31,299 nt of DNA, from the NCBI GenBank assembly GCA_030770535.1, contig JASVEC010000207.1, positions 1 through 31,299 of the forward strand. Direction: 5' to 3'. This DNA comes from Batkoa obscura (lineage: Eukaryota > Entomophthoromycota > Entomophthoromycetes > Entomophthorales > Batkoaceae). The position numbers and the translations under genes are program-made. Positions within the stretch are counted from its first letter, which is position 1; the number at the start of each line of letters is the position of its first letter. The notes under the pieces are model-generated. The model had not been told where the DNA came from. It was given only the letters and a program-made list of their open reading frames with translations, and did no database searches. Below are positions 21,944 through 31,282 of the stretch, in pieces.

Positions 21944-22014
21944 GCGTACATAGTATAGAGGTAGAATACTTCTCTTCCAAAGAAGTGGCCTGGGTTCGAT
22001 TCCCAGTGTACGCA
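21944..22014 (+). tRNA. tRNA-Gly (anticodon UCC)
   Basis: A complete 71-nt cloverleaf. The acceptor stem GCGTACA pairs with TGTACGC, followed by discriminator A at 22014 (CCA not encoded). The D arm is GTAT...ATAC. The anticodon arm CTTCT-CTTCCAA-AGAAG has anticodon TCC at 21976-21978. The T arm is CTGGG-TTCGATT-CCCAG. The internal promoter boxes are the D-arm (TAGTATAGAGG) and GGTTCGATTCC-like segments. There is no intron. It closely resembles eukaryotic nuclear tRNA-Gly(UCC), which decodes GGA, and has no mitochondrial peculiarities. Confidence 0.97.
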
Positions 22015-22040
22015 TACAATGTTGAGATTTATCACAGCTA

Positions 22041-22046
22041 TTTTTT
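22041..22046 (+). terminator. RNA polymerase III terminator of the tRNA gene
   Basis: A run of six T starts 27 nt after the tRNA 3' end, the usual stop signal for Pol III. Confidence 0.75.
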
Positions 22047-22091
22047 AAATTCTTGAAAGTGAGACATAATATTTAAAAAATACATTCACAT

Positions 22092-22170
22092 ATTAAGGGA
22101 TTTTACTAATGATTTTCGCTCAAATAACGCTTAAAAGATGGAAAAAATAATGAAACCAAAAAAACACTTC
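22092..22170 (-). mobile_element. MITE copy 15 (-), shortened
   Basis: 79 bp. Left arm internally deleted (reads ATTAAGGGATTTTACTAATG), core CTCAAATAACGCTTAAAAG intact, right end AACACTTC. Exact ACAT duplications (22088-22091, 22171-22174) still mark its limits. Confidence 0.82.
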
Positions 22171-22220
22171 ACATAATGATAGCTTAATTTTATTTTGAAT
22201 AACAGTTGTCAATTTGAATT

Positions 22221-23500
22221 CTAAACCTGCTTTAAAAAATCTCCAATCAGTGAATTCACTTTCTCATAGTTAAGATATTGAATCCAATGACCACCATTGA
22301 TAATCTATAAAAACAGTTATTAAAGACTAATAATAAGAAAGTATAAGCCACTTGCCTCCGTTGAAGCCTCTTTTAAGTAATGTTGAGCAAAATCTTTAAA
22401 TCCTGTACAGAAATCTCTATCACCTAATATCTATTTCTTCGTTAAAAACCAATATAATGAAAGCATTAAGCATATCCTTACCTGTAAACATTTAACACTA
22501 ATATTTAAATTGGGCTTCTCTTGATCGTTTTTACCATTCAATAAGCTTGTACGATACCAATTAGTTGGGCCCTGGGTACCTTGAATTTTAAATTGTTTGA
22601 TTAAATAATTCAAGTACTATATAGGAATATTAATAAACATTAATTATATTTAATAAAAATAACAACTGTTACATTTTCATCAATATATTCCGATTTTGAG
22701 TTATCAAAAGTATCAAAGTGATCAAACAATGACTTATCCAAGGGTACTTTAAGATAATTAGTTTTGTCAAAGTTTGGTACCGTGATATAAAAAGCTTTGA
22801 CAAATTTTTCTACATTTTGATCAAACTCTCCAATGTTTCCTTCATTCAAAGCCACCTATATAATAATAAAATAGCCAATTACCTTGATTCACTAACTTGG
22901 CTGTGTATTTCAAATTACCTGATAACCAAGAACTGGAAATGCTTCAGCTTTTTGTCTTTCACTCTTTGGCTCTCCAAGTGTTGGAAAATATGGTATACTT
23001 AAACTAATATAGCCTTGAATATTTTCTGGATATCTATAAGCTAATTCCCAACCAACAAAACTACCCCAATCATGAGCAATGATATATACTTTATTCTGTT
23101 GAAAATTCTCTGTGAAAATAGTATGAATATCCTCAGCTATCACTTTTAAGGTATAATTTTCAAGTTTGTTTTCTACTTTTGTTTCTCCATAACCTGGCAT
23201 ATCAAAGGCTACCACGTGATACCCTTTTTCAACTAAGTATGAAATCTGGTACTTCCACATGTACCAGGACTAAAAACTGATTAGAGGTTTATAGTTTGTT
23301 GATCTTTTGATTTACTTCTGGGAACCCATGTAGTAATAAAACATATGGTGCATTTTCTAAACCTTCTTCAACATAATCTGAAAAATTGTTGGTTTGACTT
23401 TATATGAGTGATTTAATTACTTACGATAAATTTTATCTTTTAGTTGAATGATTTTATGGTGGTAAGAGTCTGGGTTGTTTAAATCAAAGGTTGAATTCAT
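22221..23500 (-). CDS. Soluble epoxide hydrolase (alpha/beta-hydrolase), 7 exons
   Basis: Exons in coding order: 23500-23425, 23377-23316, 23269-22919, 22855-22673, 22616-22482, 22430-22356, 22304-22221. All phases join to 321 aa, the usual size of the family. Epoxide hydrolases open epoxides to diols through an ester intermediate. Motifs seen: oxyanion-hole HGFPE (42-46) followed by SWYMW, FDMPGYGET (68-76), nucleophile Asp113 in AHDWGS, cap-domain GPTNWYR with Tyr245, acidic residue in LGDRD (Asp273 or Asp275), and catalytic His300 in GGHW. All catalytic positions are present. No signal peptide is visible, so a cytosolic enzyme for detoxification or lipid epoxides is likely. Haloalkane dehalogenase and fluoroacetate dehalogenase are relatives, but HGFPE with the GPxNWYR cap fits epoxide hydrolase best. 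Introns are 46-63 nt; intron 6 uses a GC donor. Confidence 0.92.
22305..22355 (-). other. GC-AG intron of the epoxide hydrolase gene
   Basis: The donor reads GAG|GCAAGT and the acceptor ATAG, 51 nt long, phase 0. Using the GT three bases further in would throw the catalytic GGHW motif out of frame, so the GC donor is required. The rest of the donor matches the consensus perfectly, as expected for GC-AG introns. Confidence 0.85.
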
Positions 23501-24066
23501 TTCAAATAAGAAATTATAGAAATAGAGTTCAATCTTTATGCTTTTATAGTTTTGCATTTGGATACAGGTTTCCTGTATTATTTTTTGATATTTCTTTTAA
23601 AGGTAATAGCATTTTACTATCTAGTCTATGTAATTATTGATAAGAATAAAATACTTTCATGTATTCAAATTAACTCAATTTTATTATTGTTGTAAAATGT
23701 TTTAACAAACATACATAAATTTAAACAAAGTTATTGTCACACTATACATATGTATGTTAACTGTAATGATCGTTAAAAGCTTGATCAAAAATTAAACATA
23801 AATTATTATTGTTATTTAAAATTTAAAGATAATGATTAACTTACTATGATTGGTGATTAATAAAATAGACTAGTAATAAATGGCTATTATGATGTAGAGT
23901 ATATTAATTATAGCAACATAGCACTATGATAATAGTAACAATAATATAAGGATATTGTTTTTATTATACATATACTATAATTAGAAAATATTGGAAATGC
24001 TTAATATTAAGTATAGAGTTTAGAAGTACAGAATTTAAAGAAGAGGATAAAGCACGTTTAGCAAGC
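23501..24066. other. Spacer between the hydrolase and the 24067 gene
   Basis: Holds the hydrolase 5' flank and the 3' flank of the CENP-B-like gene. About 23910-23960 (ATTATAGCAACATAGCACTA) resembles the conserved 3' flanks near 10505 and 13676. No gene. Confidence 0.5.
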
Positions 24067-25173
24067 CTAAATATTCTCAAAAAAATAATTTGGGAAATGT
24101 AAATATTCATTATCTAAGTTGCTTGAGGTATTATTGTTAGTGCCAAATCCTGGAAGGCCCTGAAAGTTTGACATTGAGTTAGACGCATTAATTGACGATA
24201 TTGTGTTATTTAAATTAGCCATGTTCAGTTGATTACCAATTTGACGAAAGTGTAGATTAGTCAAAAGACAAGGATTTGAAAATTGATTTGATGTATTCAT
24301 GTGGTTAGTTAAGTTACTGAATTGTAGATTATCCTGTGTAACACATTGACCTATTGAAAGTACATATTCAGACAAACTATAAACGTGATCAGATAGAAAA
24401 TCAACCATCAAATCTCGATTACCAACATTTTGTTTTAGATCGTCAATCGTTCTCCTTAAATTATTAATTTTTTGATTTAAATCATTAATAATATTATATT
24501 CACAATCAGTTAGATTTAGATTGTTTGGTTCAATAATCACACTTTCATTTTCATTTTGTATTTGATAATTGATATGTTGAACGATTTGGTCTTTAGTTTT
24601 ATTATAACTATTATTTATTGAAGAATCAAAACCATTATTAGAATCAGAGGATATATATACAGTGTCATTATCTAATGAATTAGCGTCAGTAGTGGTATGG
24701 TTTGAAGTATCATTTAAACAAGTAGAATTATTCTTGATGTCATTTATAAACTTGACTTTATGCCTTCTACAAAATTTCTTTAACCACTTCTCATCAGCTA
24801 CAATATCACCTTTGCCTAACTCAACAGCGATTTTATTGGCCTTATCAATTATAATTTGTCTGTTATATTGTAATGGAAGCATTAGAATTCTGCTTTTGTT
24901 CCTTTTATGATTGGCACCAAACCATCCAAGAACTTTACGCTCAATATCTTCAAACTCATTTAATCTAATCCTTTTTCTTTCATCCTCCAATATACCATTA
25001 CTTAATTGAACAATCTTGTCCTTACGAGATAGAATCTTGGTTACGGTACTTCTTCCAACCCCATATTTTTTTGCTATACTTTGATGGGATATTTTATTTT
25101 GAGCTAAATGAATTATATCAAGCTTTATTTTCATTGTTAAAACAGTTCTTTTAGATGAGTGTGGCTTTTCCAT
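24067..25173 (-). CDS. CENP-B/pogo-type DNA-binding protein without nuclease domain
   Basis: Single-exon frame of 368 aa from the ATG at 25173 (MEKPHSSKRT); the frame is open nine codons further upstream without another ATG, and this start matches the 18382 paralogue. First helix-turn-helix: MKIKLDIIHLAQNKISHQS then KKYGVGRSTVTKIL. Second: VLGWFG, LMLPLQYNRQIIIDKANKI, DEKWLKKFCRRHKVKF. Both are well kept. A coiled coil follows (IINDLNQKINNLRRTIDDLK, LSDHVYSLSEYV), then QFSNLTNHMNTSNQF, a motif shared with the 18382 protein, and an Asn/Ser-rich tail. No DDE catalytic domain. Conservation of both DNA-contact modules next to a diverged linker suggests selection on DNA binding. Role unknown; CENP-B relatives in fission yeast bind AT-rich repeats and silence retrotransposons, which is a possible but untested analogy. 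Confidence 0.82.
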   Translation of the reverse strand: MEKPHSSKRTVLTMKIKLDIIHLAQNKISHQSIAKKYGVGRSTVTKILSRKDKIVQLSNGILEDERKRIRLNEFEDIERKVLGWFGANHKRNKSRILMLPLQYNRQIIIDKANKIAVELGKGDIVADEKWLKKFCRRHKVKFINDIKNNSTCLNDTSNHTTTDANSLDNDTVYISSDSNNGFDSSINNSYNKTKDQIVQHINYQIQNENESVIIEPNNLNLTDCEYNIINDLNQKINNLRRTIDDLKQNVGNRDLMVDFLSDHVYSLSEYVLSIGQCVTQDNLQFSNLTNHMNTSNQFSNPCLLTNLHFRQIGNQLNMANLNNTISSINASNSMSNFQGLPGFGTNNNTSSNLDNEYLHFPNYFFENI

Positions 25174-25316
25174 TTCTTGACTTTTTTTGAGTTCAAGCAA
25201 CCCAATCTCTCTTTTATATTCTGCACTTTTGTCGTATTGTTCTTTATGTGGCTCATAAATCAGCTGAAAAGAAATTCAACTTTGGTCAAATACTATTACT
25301 TTTTTAGCAAAGAATA

Positions 25317-25412
25317 TATGTGAACAAGTATTTTGACAATTTTAGTACTTTTCTACCCAAATAATGCTTAAAAGAATAGAAAAGTGGTGAAACTAAAACA
25401 TTTAAGCATCCC
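25317..25412 (-). mobile_element. MITE copy 16 (-), degenerate
   Basis: Recognisable by CCCAAATAATGCTTAAAAG and AGTGGTGAAACTAAAAC; both ends are eroded (left TGAACAAG, right GCATCCC). Limits approximate. Confidence 0.6.
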
Positions 25413-25472
25413 TTGTTATTAAAAAAATATAAGCCTAAATACTAATAAGAACTGAGTTAGAAAACACTAAAT

Positions 25473-25569
25473 GGGGATGTATTTTTGCGTTTAAGAATTT
25501 TACTAACAATTTTTCCACTCAAATAGTGCTTAAAAGGTAGAAAAAGTAATGAAGCTAAAAAACACCCCC
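25473..25569 (-). mobile_element. MITE copy 17 (-)
   Basis: 97 bp, ends GGGGATG and CACCCCC, flanked by AAAT on the left and ATAT on the right, a one-base mismatch in the duplication. Confidence 0.88.
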
Positions 25570-25573
25570 ATAT

Positions 25574-25967
25574 TGTGAAGTCTACTTGCATTTATATCTC
25601 AAAGCACCATTTGCTTGTAAGTCAACTTTACAAGCTTTATAATGTATTATTATATTGTTGACGAGACTAAAACAATTCAAATGGATAGATAACATTTGTA
25701 CAAAATTAATTGATTATTTGGTTCAAGCTAGAGAGCTTTTGAGCTTACAATTTATATGTAGATTGAGTCTACAAGCTAACATCGAAAGAAGGATGATATA
25801 TGGCTCAATTGGTTATACACCAATAATGTTTCCAACCTCGTCTTATTTTGTACATCTAACTGCTCAGCATTATCTCAATAAGATAAGTAGTTTGAAGTTT
25901 AATTTTAAAAAATATAATTTAAAATCCATTCAATTTGTTATTTGTCTCTATTGATTAACATAAAATG
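25574..25967. other. Spacer with an unassigned 99-codon frame
   Basis: A plus-strand frame is open at 25655-25954 (contains ARELLSLQFICRL and YGSIGYTPIMF). I find no convincing family; the composition is AT-rich like its surroundings and there is no support for expression. Confidence 0.3.
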
Positions 25968-25971
25968 ATAT

Positions 25972-26069
25972 GGGGATGTTTTTTTACGTTTAAGGATTTT
26001 ACTAAGAATTTTTCCGCTCAAATAGTGTTAAAAGGTGGAAAAAGTAATGAAGCCAAAAAAAACACTCCC
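25972..26069 (-). mobile_element. MITE copy 18 (-)
   Basis: 98 bp, ends GGGGATG and CACTCCC, ATAT on both sides (25968-25971, 26070-26073). Close to consensus. Confidence 0.94.
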
Positions 26070-26073
26070 ATAT

Positions 26074-26561
26074 GAAAAATCTTCGAAAAAACTGTCAACA
26101 AATTACACTAGTTAATGAAAATAGTTGGGGAAATTGATTTTGAAAAATATTAATGCTCAGTTGATCATTAGTGAATTTACAAGGAGTTTTAATAATACCA
26201 AAGACCAATTGGAAGTTTAGTGTTAACAAGTATAAATGGTCTGTATCCAAACTTATTATATATTTATATTTGTCAAAGTCTTCGTTTATGTTATTATTTT
26301 AAATTTCTTACGCTTTCTTTAAAACTATTTTATTCTGGTGTTGAGATAATACCCAAAACATATTAATTTATTGATTACTAGCACCTTGAACCTAGTAAAA
26401 TACGTATTAAAAATGCTCTTAGCTTATATATCCCACATTATGATTCCTATCTTGTACCATTGTTTATTATTTCTTTTGAAAAATAGAAACTTAGAGTATG
26501 CTAAGCCCATTGATTTGACTATAGTACTGACAAAATCAAAACTTCTCGCTTTAACTTTACC
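26074..26561. other. Spacer between MITEs 18 and 19
   Basis: AT-rich, no gene, RNA or repeat recognised. A 121-codon frame that starts here is open partly because it runs through MITE 19. Confidence 0.5.
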
Positions 26562-26565
26562 ATAT

Positions 26566-26663
26566 GAGGCTGTTTTTTTTAGTTTCATTATTTTTCCATT
26601 TTTTAAGCACTATTTGAGTGGAAAGATCGTTGGTAAAATTCTTAAACAAAAAAATACATCCCC
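26566..26663 (+). mobile_element. MITE copy 19 (+)
   Basis: 98 bp, ends GAGGCTG and CATCCCC, ATAT on both sides (26562-26565, 26664-26667). Confidence 0.93.
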
Positions 26664-26846
26664 ATATTATAATTTGTATAGTGCAACTTTTCATTTAGAT
26701 TTGTTAAATATCACAAGGCAACTTACTCTCTCTTAATATTTATTGACTGGTAAAATGAAAATTATAATTTTTCATTGTTTTAATTTTAATGTTTAATTTA
26801 ATAGTAAAAAAATAGCCGATTAAAAATAGCTGATTAAAAAAGTATG

Positions 26847-26938
26847 TGGAGATGTCTTTTTGTTTATAAATTTTATTAAAATTTCTTTACTCAATATCAC
26901 TCGAGAAATATAAAAACAAATGAATAGAAATATTTTCC
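26847..26938 (-). mobile_element. MITE copy 20 (-), degenerate
   Basis: Left end GGAGATG after ATGT; the core CTCAATATCACTCGAGAAAT is diverged; right end uncertain. Confidence 0.5.
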
Positions 26939-27212
26939 ACCTATCTCCAAGCTAATACTCTACCGAGTTTATGACTAATCTTCCATTAATGATTTAAAAA
27001 AAAGGTCACCCTATTTTTAAAATAAACCAATTAGTCCCAACCTAAAATGCCTTTGCTAAGTGCTGGCGCCCTATGATTAAAGGATGGATTATCAACTATG
27101 TCTAATGAGAATACCTACCTATATCATATATTGTTAAAAAAAATCATCTGAACATGTTTTATCTACACTATTTTGTGTAAATTTCTTAGCCTAAAAATCT
27201 ATTTCATTCTAT

Positions 27213-27303
27213 GAAGATGTTTTTTTGGTTTTATTACTTTTTCTATTTTTTAAGCGCTATTTAGGCGAAAAATTTATTAGTAAAATTCCCAAACACAAAA
27301 ATA
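27213..27303 (+). mobile_element. MITE copy 21 (+), right end missing
   Basis: Left end GAAGATG after CTAT, core TTTAAGCGCTATTTAGGCG, right arm stops at CACAAAAATACC without the terminal CATCCCC. It abuts the LINE-like remnant. Confidence 0.8.
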
Positions 27304-27992
27304 CCAGAGCCTTGAAGCTTCCCTTGACCTTTCTCATTCTATCCCTAATTCCCGTAAAGAATGTATTTTCTGTGATGTTCTTAAATCTCAAATTAATTAC
27401 ATGGGGATATATTTTTGTGTTTAAGAATTTTAGTAACAATCTTTCCGCTCAAGTAGCGCTTAAAAAATGAAAAAAATGAGATCAAAAAAAACATCCCCAT
27501 ATATTTATTCTTGTCTAACTATTCAGCCTTTCTATCACGAAATAACTAAATTTTTAAATTTCCCTACCTCCAATTTCCTTAATACGTCTCCTAAACACAA
27601 TCAACCTCTTATCTCCGCCTCTCTTAAAGTCCTACTCCAAGCTTTCCCTATTGCTATAAGTTTATGAGCGATCTATTTTCACTATGATTCATTCTCCAAC
27701 ACCAATGTTACAGACTCTTCTGCCTCAGCTTTTACCATTTTTCATTGTTGGGTTGCAATTTACAAATTGGAGTTCACTTCCATATCGTTCAACCTTCAAA
27801 ACTCGAAAGTGGGCCGGTTGGAACTGTCTATTTTCTCTCCTTTACCTTACCTGGCTACCTTCTTGGTTTATTGTCATAGTAGTTCAATTTAAATTCTCTC
27901 TAATGATAAAACACTTGGAAGCCAAAAGTTCTTTGAAGGTTTTCAAAAAAAAAGCATTTCCATGTCAAGACATTTTATTTAAGTCGAATTAA
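27304..27992 (+). mobile_element. LINE-like remnant with zinc-knuckle end (decayed)
   Basis: C-rich plus-strand sequence, clearly less AT-rich than its neighbours, with decayed coding potential. Around 27350 it reads RKECIFCDVLKS. Directly after MITE copy 22, YSCLTIQPFYHEI follows. This spacing of CxxC, a Ser-containing linker, then C and PF resembles the zinc-binding C-terminus (zf-RVT) of LINE reverse-transcriptase proteins, where a His precedes the last Cys. Further coding-like stretches follow to about 27990 (for example SAFTIFHCWVAIYKLEF). Reading frames change several times and a stop lies near 27665, so it is not functional. MITE copy 22 is inserted inside it, within the presumed zinc motif. 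A decayed host gene is the alternative. Confidence 0.38.
27403..27498 (-). mobile_element. MITE copy 22 (-), inside the LINE-like remnant
   Basis: 96 bp, ends GGGGATA and CATCCCC, with ACAT on the left and ATAT on the right. Last copy in the window. Confidence 0.9.
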
Positions 27993-28936
27993 AGTTAAAT
28001 GATTTTTATCTTATAAAAATAAATATTGTAATAAGTATTAAATAACAATTTTTAAAATAATTAGCTATAAAAATTAAAAACTAAATTAAACTAGCTATAA
28101 AAAGCTCAAAACTTTTTAATAATATAATTAAAATAAAAGTAAATTATTTGTAAATTTTGATTACTATGCTTGCTTATTTAAAAATACTCGCATATATATT
28201 TTATACATAAAAAAATACCAAAGCACTAGAAAGTTTCTATTATTTTGTTAAGTTATTTTTATTATTATCATAAAAATTAAAACGGATTGTTAATTTAAAT
28301 GAACAAGTAGTCTATTAGTAATCCTTAATGAATAACCCATTTCATATAGACAATAACAAAATTATATAATAAATATAGCTAAATTGAAAAATATTATAGA
28401 ATTAAAACTAAAGTATTTATCGGATACTTTAATAAATTAGTAAAAAAATTATTCAATGCCAAGCGGACAATTAAAAATAAATAGCTATTGAAATCTAAGC
28501 AAGTTGAATGCCAAGCTATAAATTTAATTAGAGTTCTTGAACACAGCTGTAGAAACTGTTATGACTTAATTTGCATAGATTTTTAGATCAAATTTCTACT
28601 TTTTTATTTTTGTATAGTCTATTTATTAATATCTTTACAATTTAAAAAAACCAATTCTCAAATAAACAGTTAAATAAATCATAGAAAGTTGCAATGCTAG
28701 ATTAATTTAAATTATTGGCTATAAATCGCACCAATGAAAGATGAATTATTAATTAAAAAGTGAGGTAATTGACTATATTAACAAAATTAGGTTTAGAAAA
28801 TTGAATGATGATATAAAAATAACAAAAACACTTGAAGTGAAAAAAAATTAATTTTTCATTGTTATTTGATTACTTTTATTTAAATTTCCATAGTTTCTAT
28901 TGTATATATAAATAGCCTCTATTATTTAACTCCATT
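27993..28936. other. Upstream region of the HSE1 gene
   Basis: Extremely AT-rich with no MITE, gene or RNA gene. The purine/pyrimidine-neutral A/T runs give no nameable promoter motif. Confidence 0.5.
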
Positions 28937-31049
28937 ATGTTTCGTTCGACTAATCCTTTTGAAGATAAAGTTGGTAAGTAACATGGATTTATTATTAAAA
29001 AGAACTTTTGTTGATGTTTTATTCTTTTAGCAAAAGCTACTAGTGAATCTTTGACTAGTGAAGATTGGGCTATCAATTTAGAAATTTGTGATAAAGTCAA
29101 TAATGAAACAAGGTAAGTTTAAAATATTGAATTTCCTATAGTAAACAACCAAATTAAAACTATAATCAATAGTGCAAGAGAGTGTATTGCTGCTTTAATT
29201 AAGCGTATGGTTCATAGGAATGCTAATGTAGTACTTTATTCTTTAACAGTAAGTTTAGTTAATTTTATAAAAAATAATTAATAGTAATTTATTAAACTTT
29301 AATAGTTAGCTGAAGCTTTAGTAAAAAATAGTGGGTTGTCAGCAAAAAGAGAAATTGCTTCAAGATCATTTACTACTACTTTAATAAGAGTGTTGAAAGA
29401 TCAAGTAGGTTTATTTATTGTTTATGCTTTGACGATAGTAATTTTTAATTTAAATCTATAATCAGTCTGTACATAGTAAAGTTAAGGACCGTATTTTACA
29501 ATTAATTAGAGATTGGAGTCAAGAATTTAAATCAGATCCAACTTTAGGTTTGATGGAAGAAACTTATAATCAATTAATTACTCAAGGTAACCATAATCTT
29601 TTTATTGATATTAAGTATAAAGTTTGATGTTCATTAATTAGGATTTGTATTCCCTACTAAAGATAGTTCTTTACCTAAAGCTAAAGTAAATTATAAAATT
29701 AATTCTATCATCAATAGATAGTTTATTTATTTACTTTTAGGATAATTATGATCAACAAAAAGAAGAAGAAGAATTTCAATTAGCGTTAGCATTGTCTCTT
29801 TCTGAAAGAGAAGCCAAAGTAATCTATTATTATAAATTTTATCAAATTATTTATTAGTATTTATTTAGACCCATCAACCAAGTTATACCACTACTAATAA
29901 TAATGTTAGTATCAATGCTACTACAAGTGGTAATATGAACAAATATGCTAATAGTGAAACAAGTAGCATTAATGAAGCTTCAACCAAAGTAAGCTAAATT
30001 AAATTGTAAAAATTATAACTTTAATTTATTATTTATAAATAGAAAAATAATGTTAAGTTTCAAGTAAGAGCATTGTTTGATTTTATACCCAGCGAAAAAG
30101 GAGAATTAGGTTTTCATAAAGGTGATATTATCAAAGTAGTAGATGATCAATATCAAAATTGGTGGAAAGGGGAATTACACCAAAGGTGTGGGTATATTTC
30201 CATCGAATTATGTGGTATGTGTGCTATTATATTATACAATAATAATAATAATTTTTAATAGGAAAAATTACCTGAGTCAGTTACTTTAGATGACGTTGCT
30301 TTGTTAGAACTAGAAGCATCAGTTAATAAAGATGCATCTATGATTGATGAGCTATTAAAAACCTTAGCTAATTTTGATCCCAATAAAGAAAATCTAGGTG
30401 AGAATGAAAGTGTTCAACAAATGTATTCTTCTGCTTTATTAGTTCGTCCAAAATTATTAAAATTAATCAACGCTTATTCACTTAAAAAAGGTAATTTATT
30501 ATTATCAAATATTGTATATAAGAAATTAATCATTCATTTTATTTACTGTTGTTAGATATGTTAGTTAATTTAAATGAAAAATTTGTTAAAGCAAGAATGG
30601 ATTATGAACGTATTCAATTTGGCATTCAACCTAATCCACCTCCTCAATTACATCGTAAGCTACATATAATAGAATTGTAACAAATAAATATTCATATTAA
30701 TATGCTATTATTAGATACTTCAAGTTATGAAAGATATTCTATTCATAGTTCTAATCCCAATCCTAACCCAGTCATGAATGTAAGTGATCCAAACTTAACA
30801 GCCCATTCCAATTATTATATGAACTCAAGTTATAATAACGAAATACCATTAACTAGTTCACCTTATCCTTATGAAAATCAATCAACTTCTTATCCATTTC
30901 AAAATACAAATCAACAAGAATATCCTCATTCAGCTCCTAGTAATCTACCTCCACCAAATCATTCTGTTTATCCTCCACCAACTCAAGATTATAATAACAA
31001 TATACCACCTGCATATCATTCCAACCCATCTTATCCACCACCACAATAA
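28937..31049 (+). CDS. HSE1: ESCRT-0 subunit HSE1/STAM-like, 12 exons
   Basis: Exons: 28937-28973, 29031-29112, 29173-29248, 29306-29404, 29466-29586, 29642-29685, 29741-29818, 29869-29988, 30043-30214, 30262-30490, 30556-30654, 30715-31049. The domain order is that of fungal HSE1: VHS domain (starts [10 protein letters not shown], with [14 protein letters not shown] and [17 protein letters not shown]), a ubiquitin-interacting motif ([15 protein letters not shown]), an SH3 domain (VRALFDFIP, then NWWKG and IFPSNYV), a GAT-like helical region for pairing with Vps27 ([34 protein letters not shown]) and a Pro/Asn/Ser/Tyr-rich tail. The product sorts ubiquitinated membrane cargo at endosomes. The joined exons total 1492 nt, one more than a multiple of three. 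The extra base lies in exon 9 within about 30168-30186, between NWWKG and GIFPSNYV. Without it the protein would be about 496 aa. All other splice phases agree. Introns are 47-65 nt. Confidence 0.9.
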
Positions 31050-31191
31050 TAAATTAAGTTTTTATTTTATTTTGTATTGAAATTGAAATTATTAAAAATA
31101 AATAAATAAAAAGAACCATTTTATTATAATTATAATTACAATTATTAAGTTATATTTGTACTTTTTTATTTTCTATCTTTTTACCCCTTCA
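31050..31191. other. Convergent 3' flanks
   Basis: 142 bp between the HSE1 stop and the stop of the probable gene on the other strand. It holds AATAAA-type words near 31098 (plus strand) that could serve polyadenylation. Confidence 0.5.
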
Positions 31192-31282
31192 TTATTTATT
31201 CAATTGTTTCCAAACTTTCTCCATAATATTTTTATAAATTTTAGTTTCAAAACTTTCTGGACTAACTATTGTAATTGAGTAC
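31192..31282 (-). CDS. Probable last exon of a convergent gene (partial)
   Basis: Minus-strand frame ending in TAA at 31192-31194 and reading ITIVSPESFETKIYKN, then MEKVWKQLNK. The amino-acid mix looks like real protein, and upstream a stop in the same frame is followed by an AG at 31283-31284 that could be a splice acceptor. The family is not recognised and the rest of the gene lies outside the window. Confidence 0.33.

Noticed and set aside
25655-25954. 99-codon frame with YGSIGYTPIMF, faintly like an integrase tail
   Set aside because: Only one short weak word supports it, with no neighbouring domain; too little to call an element.
5642-27498. CRISPR-like array or regulatory RNA cluster from regularly recurring ~98-bp units
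   Set aside because: Spacing is irregular, both orientations occur, and each unit has target duplications, which identifies transposed elements.
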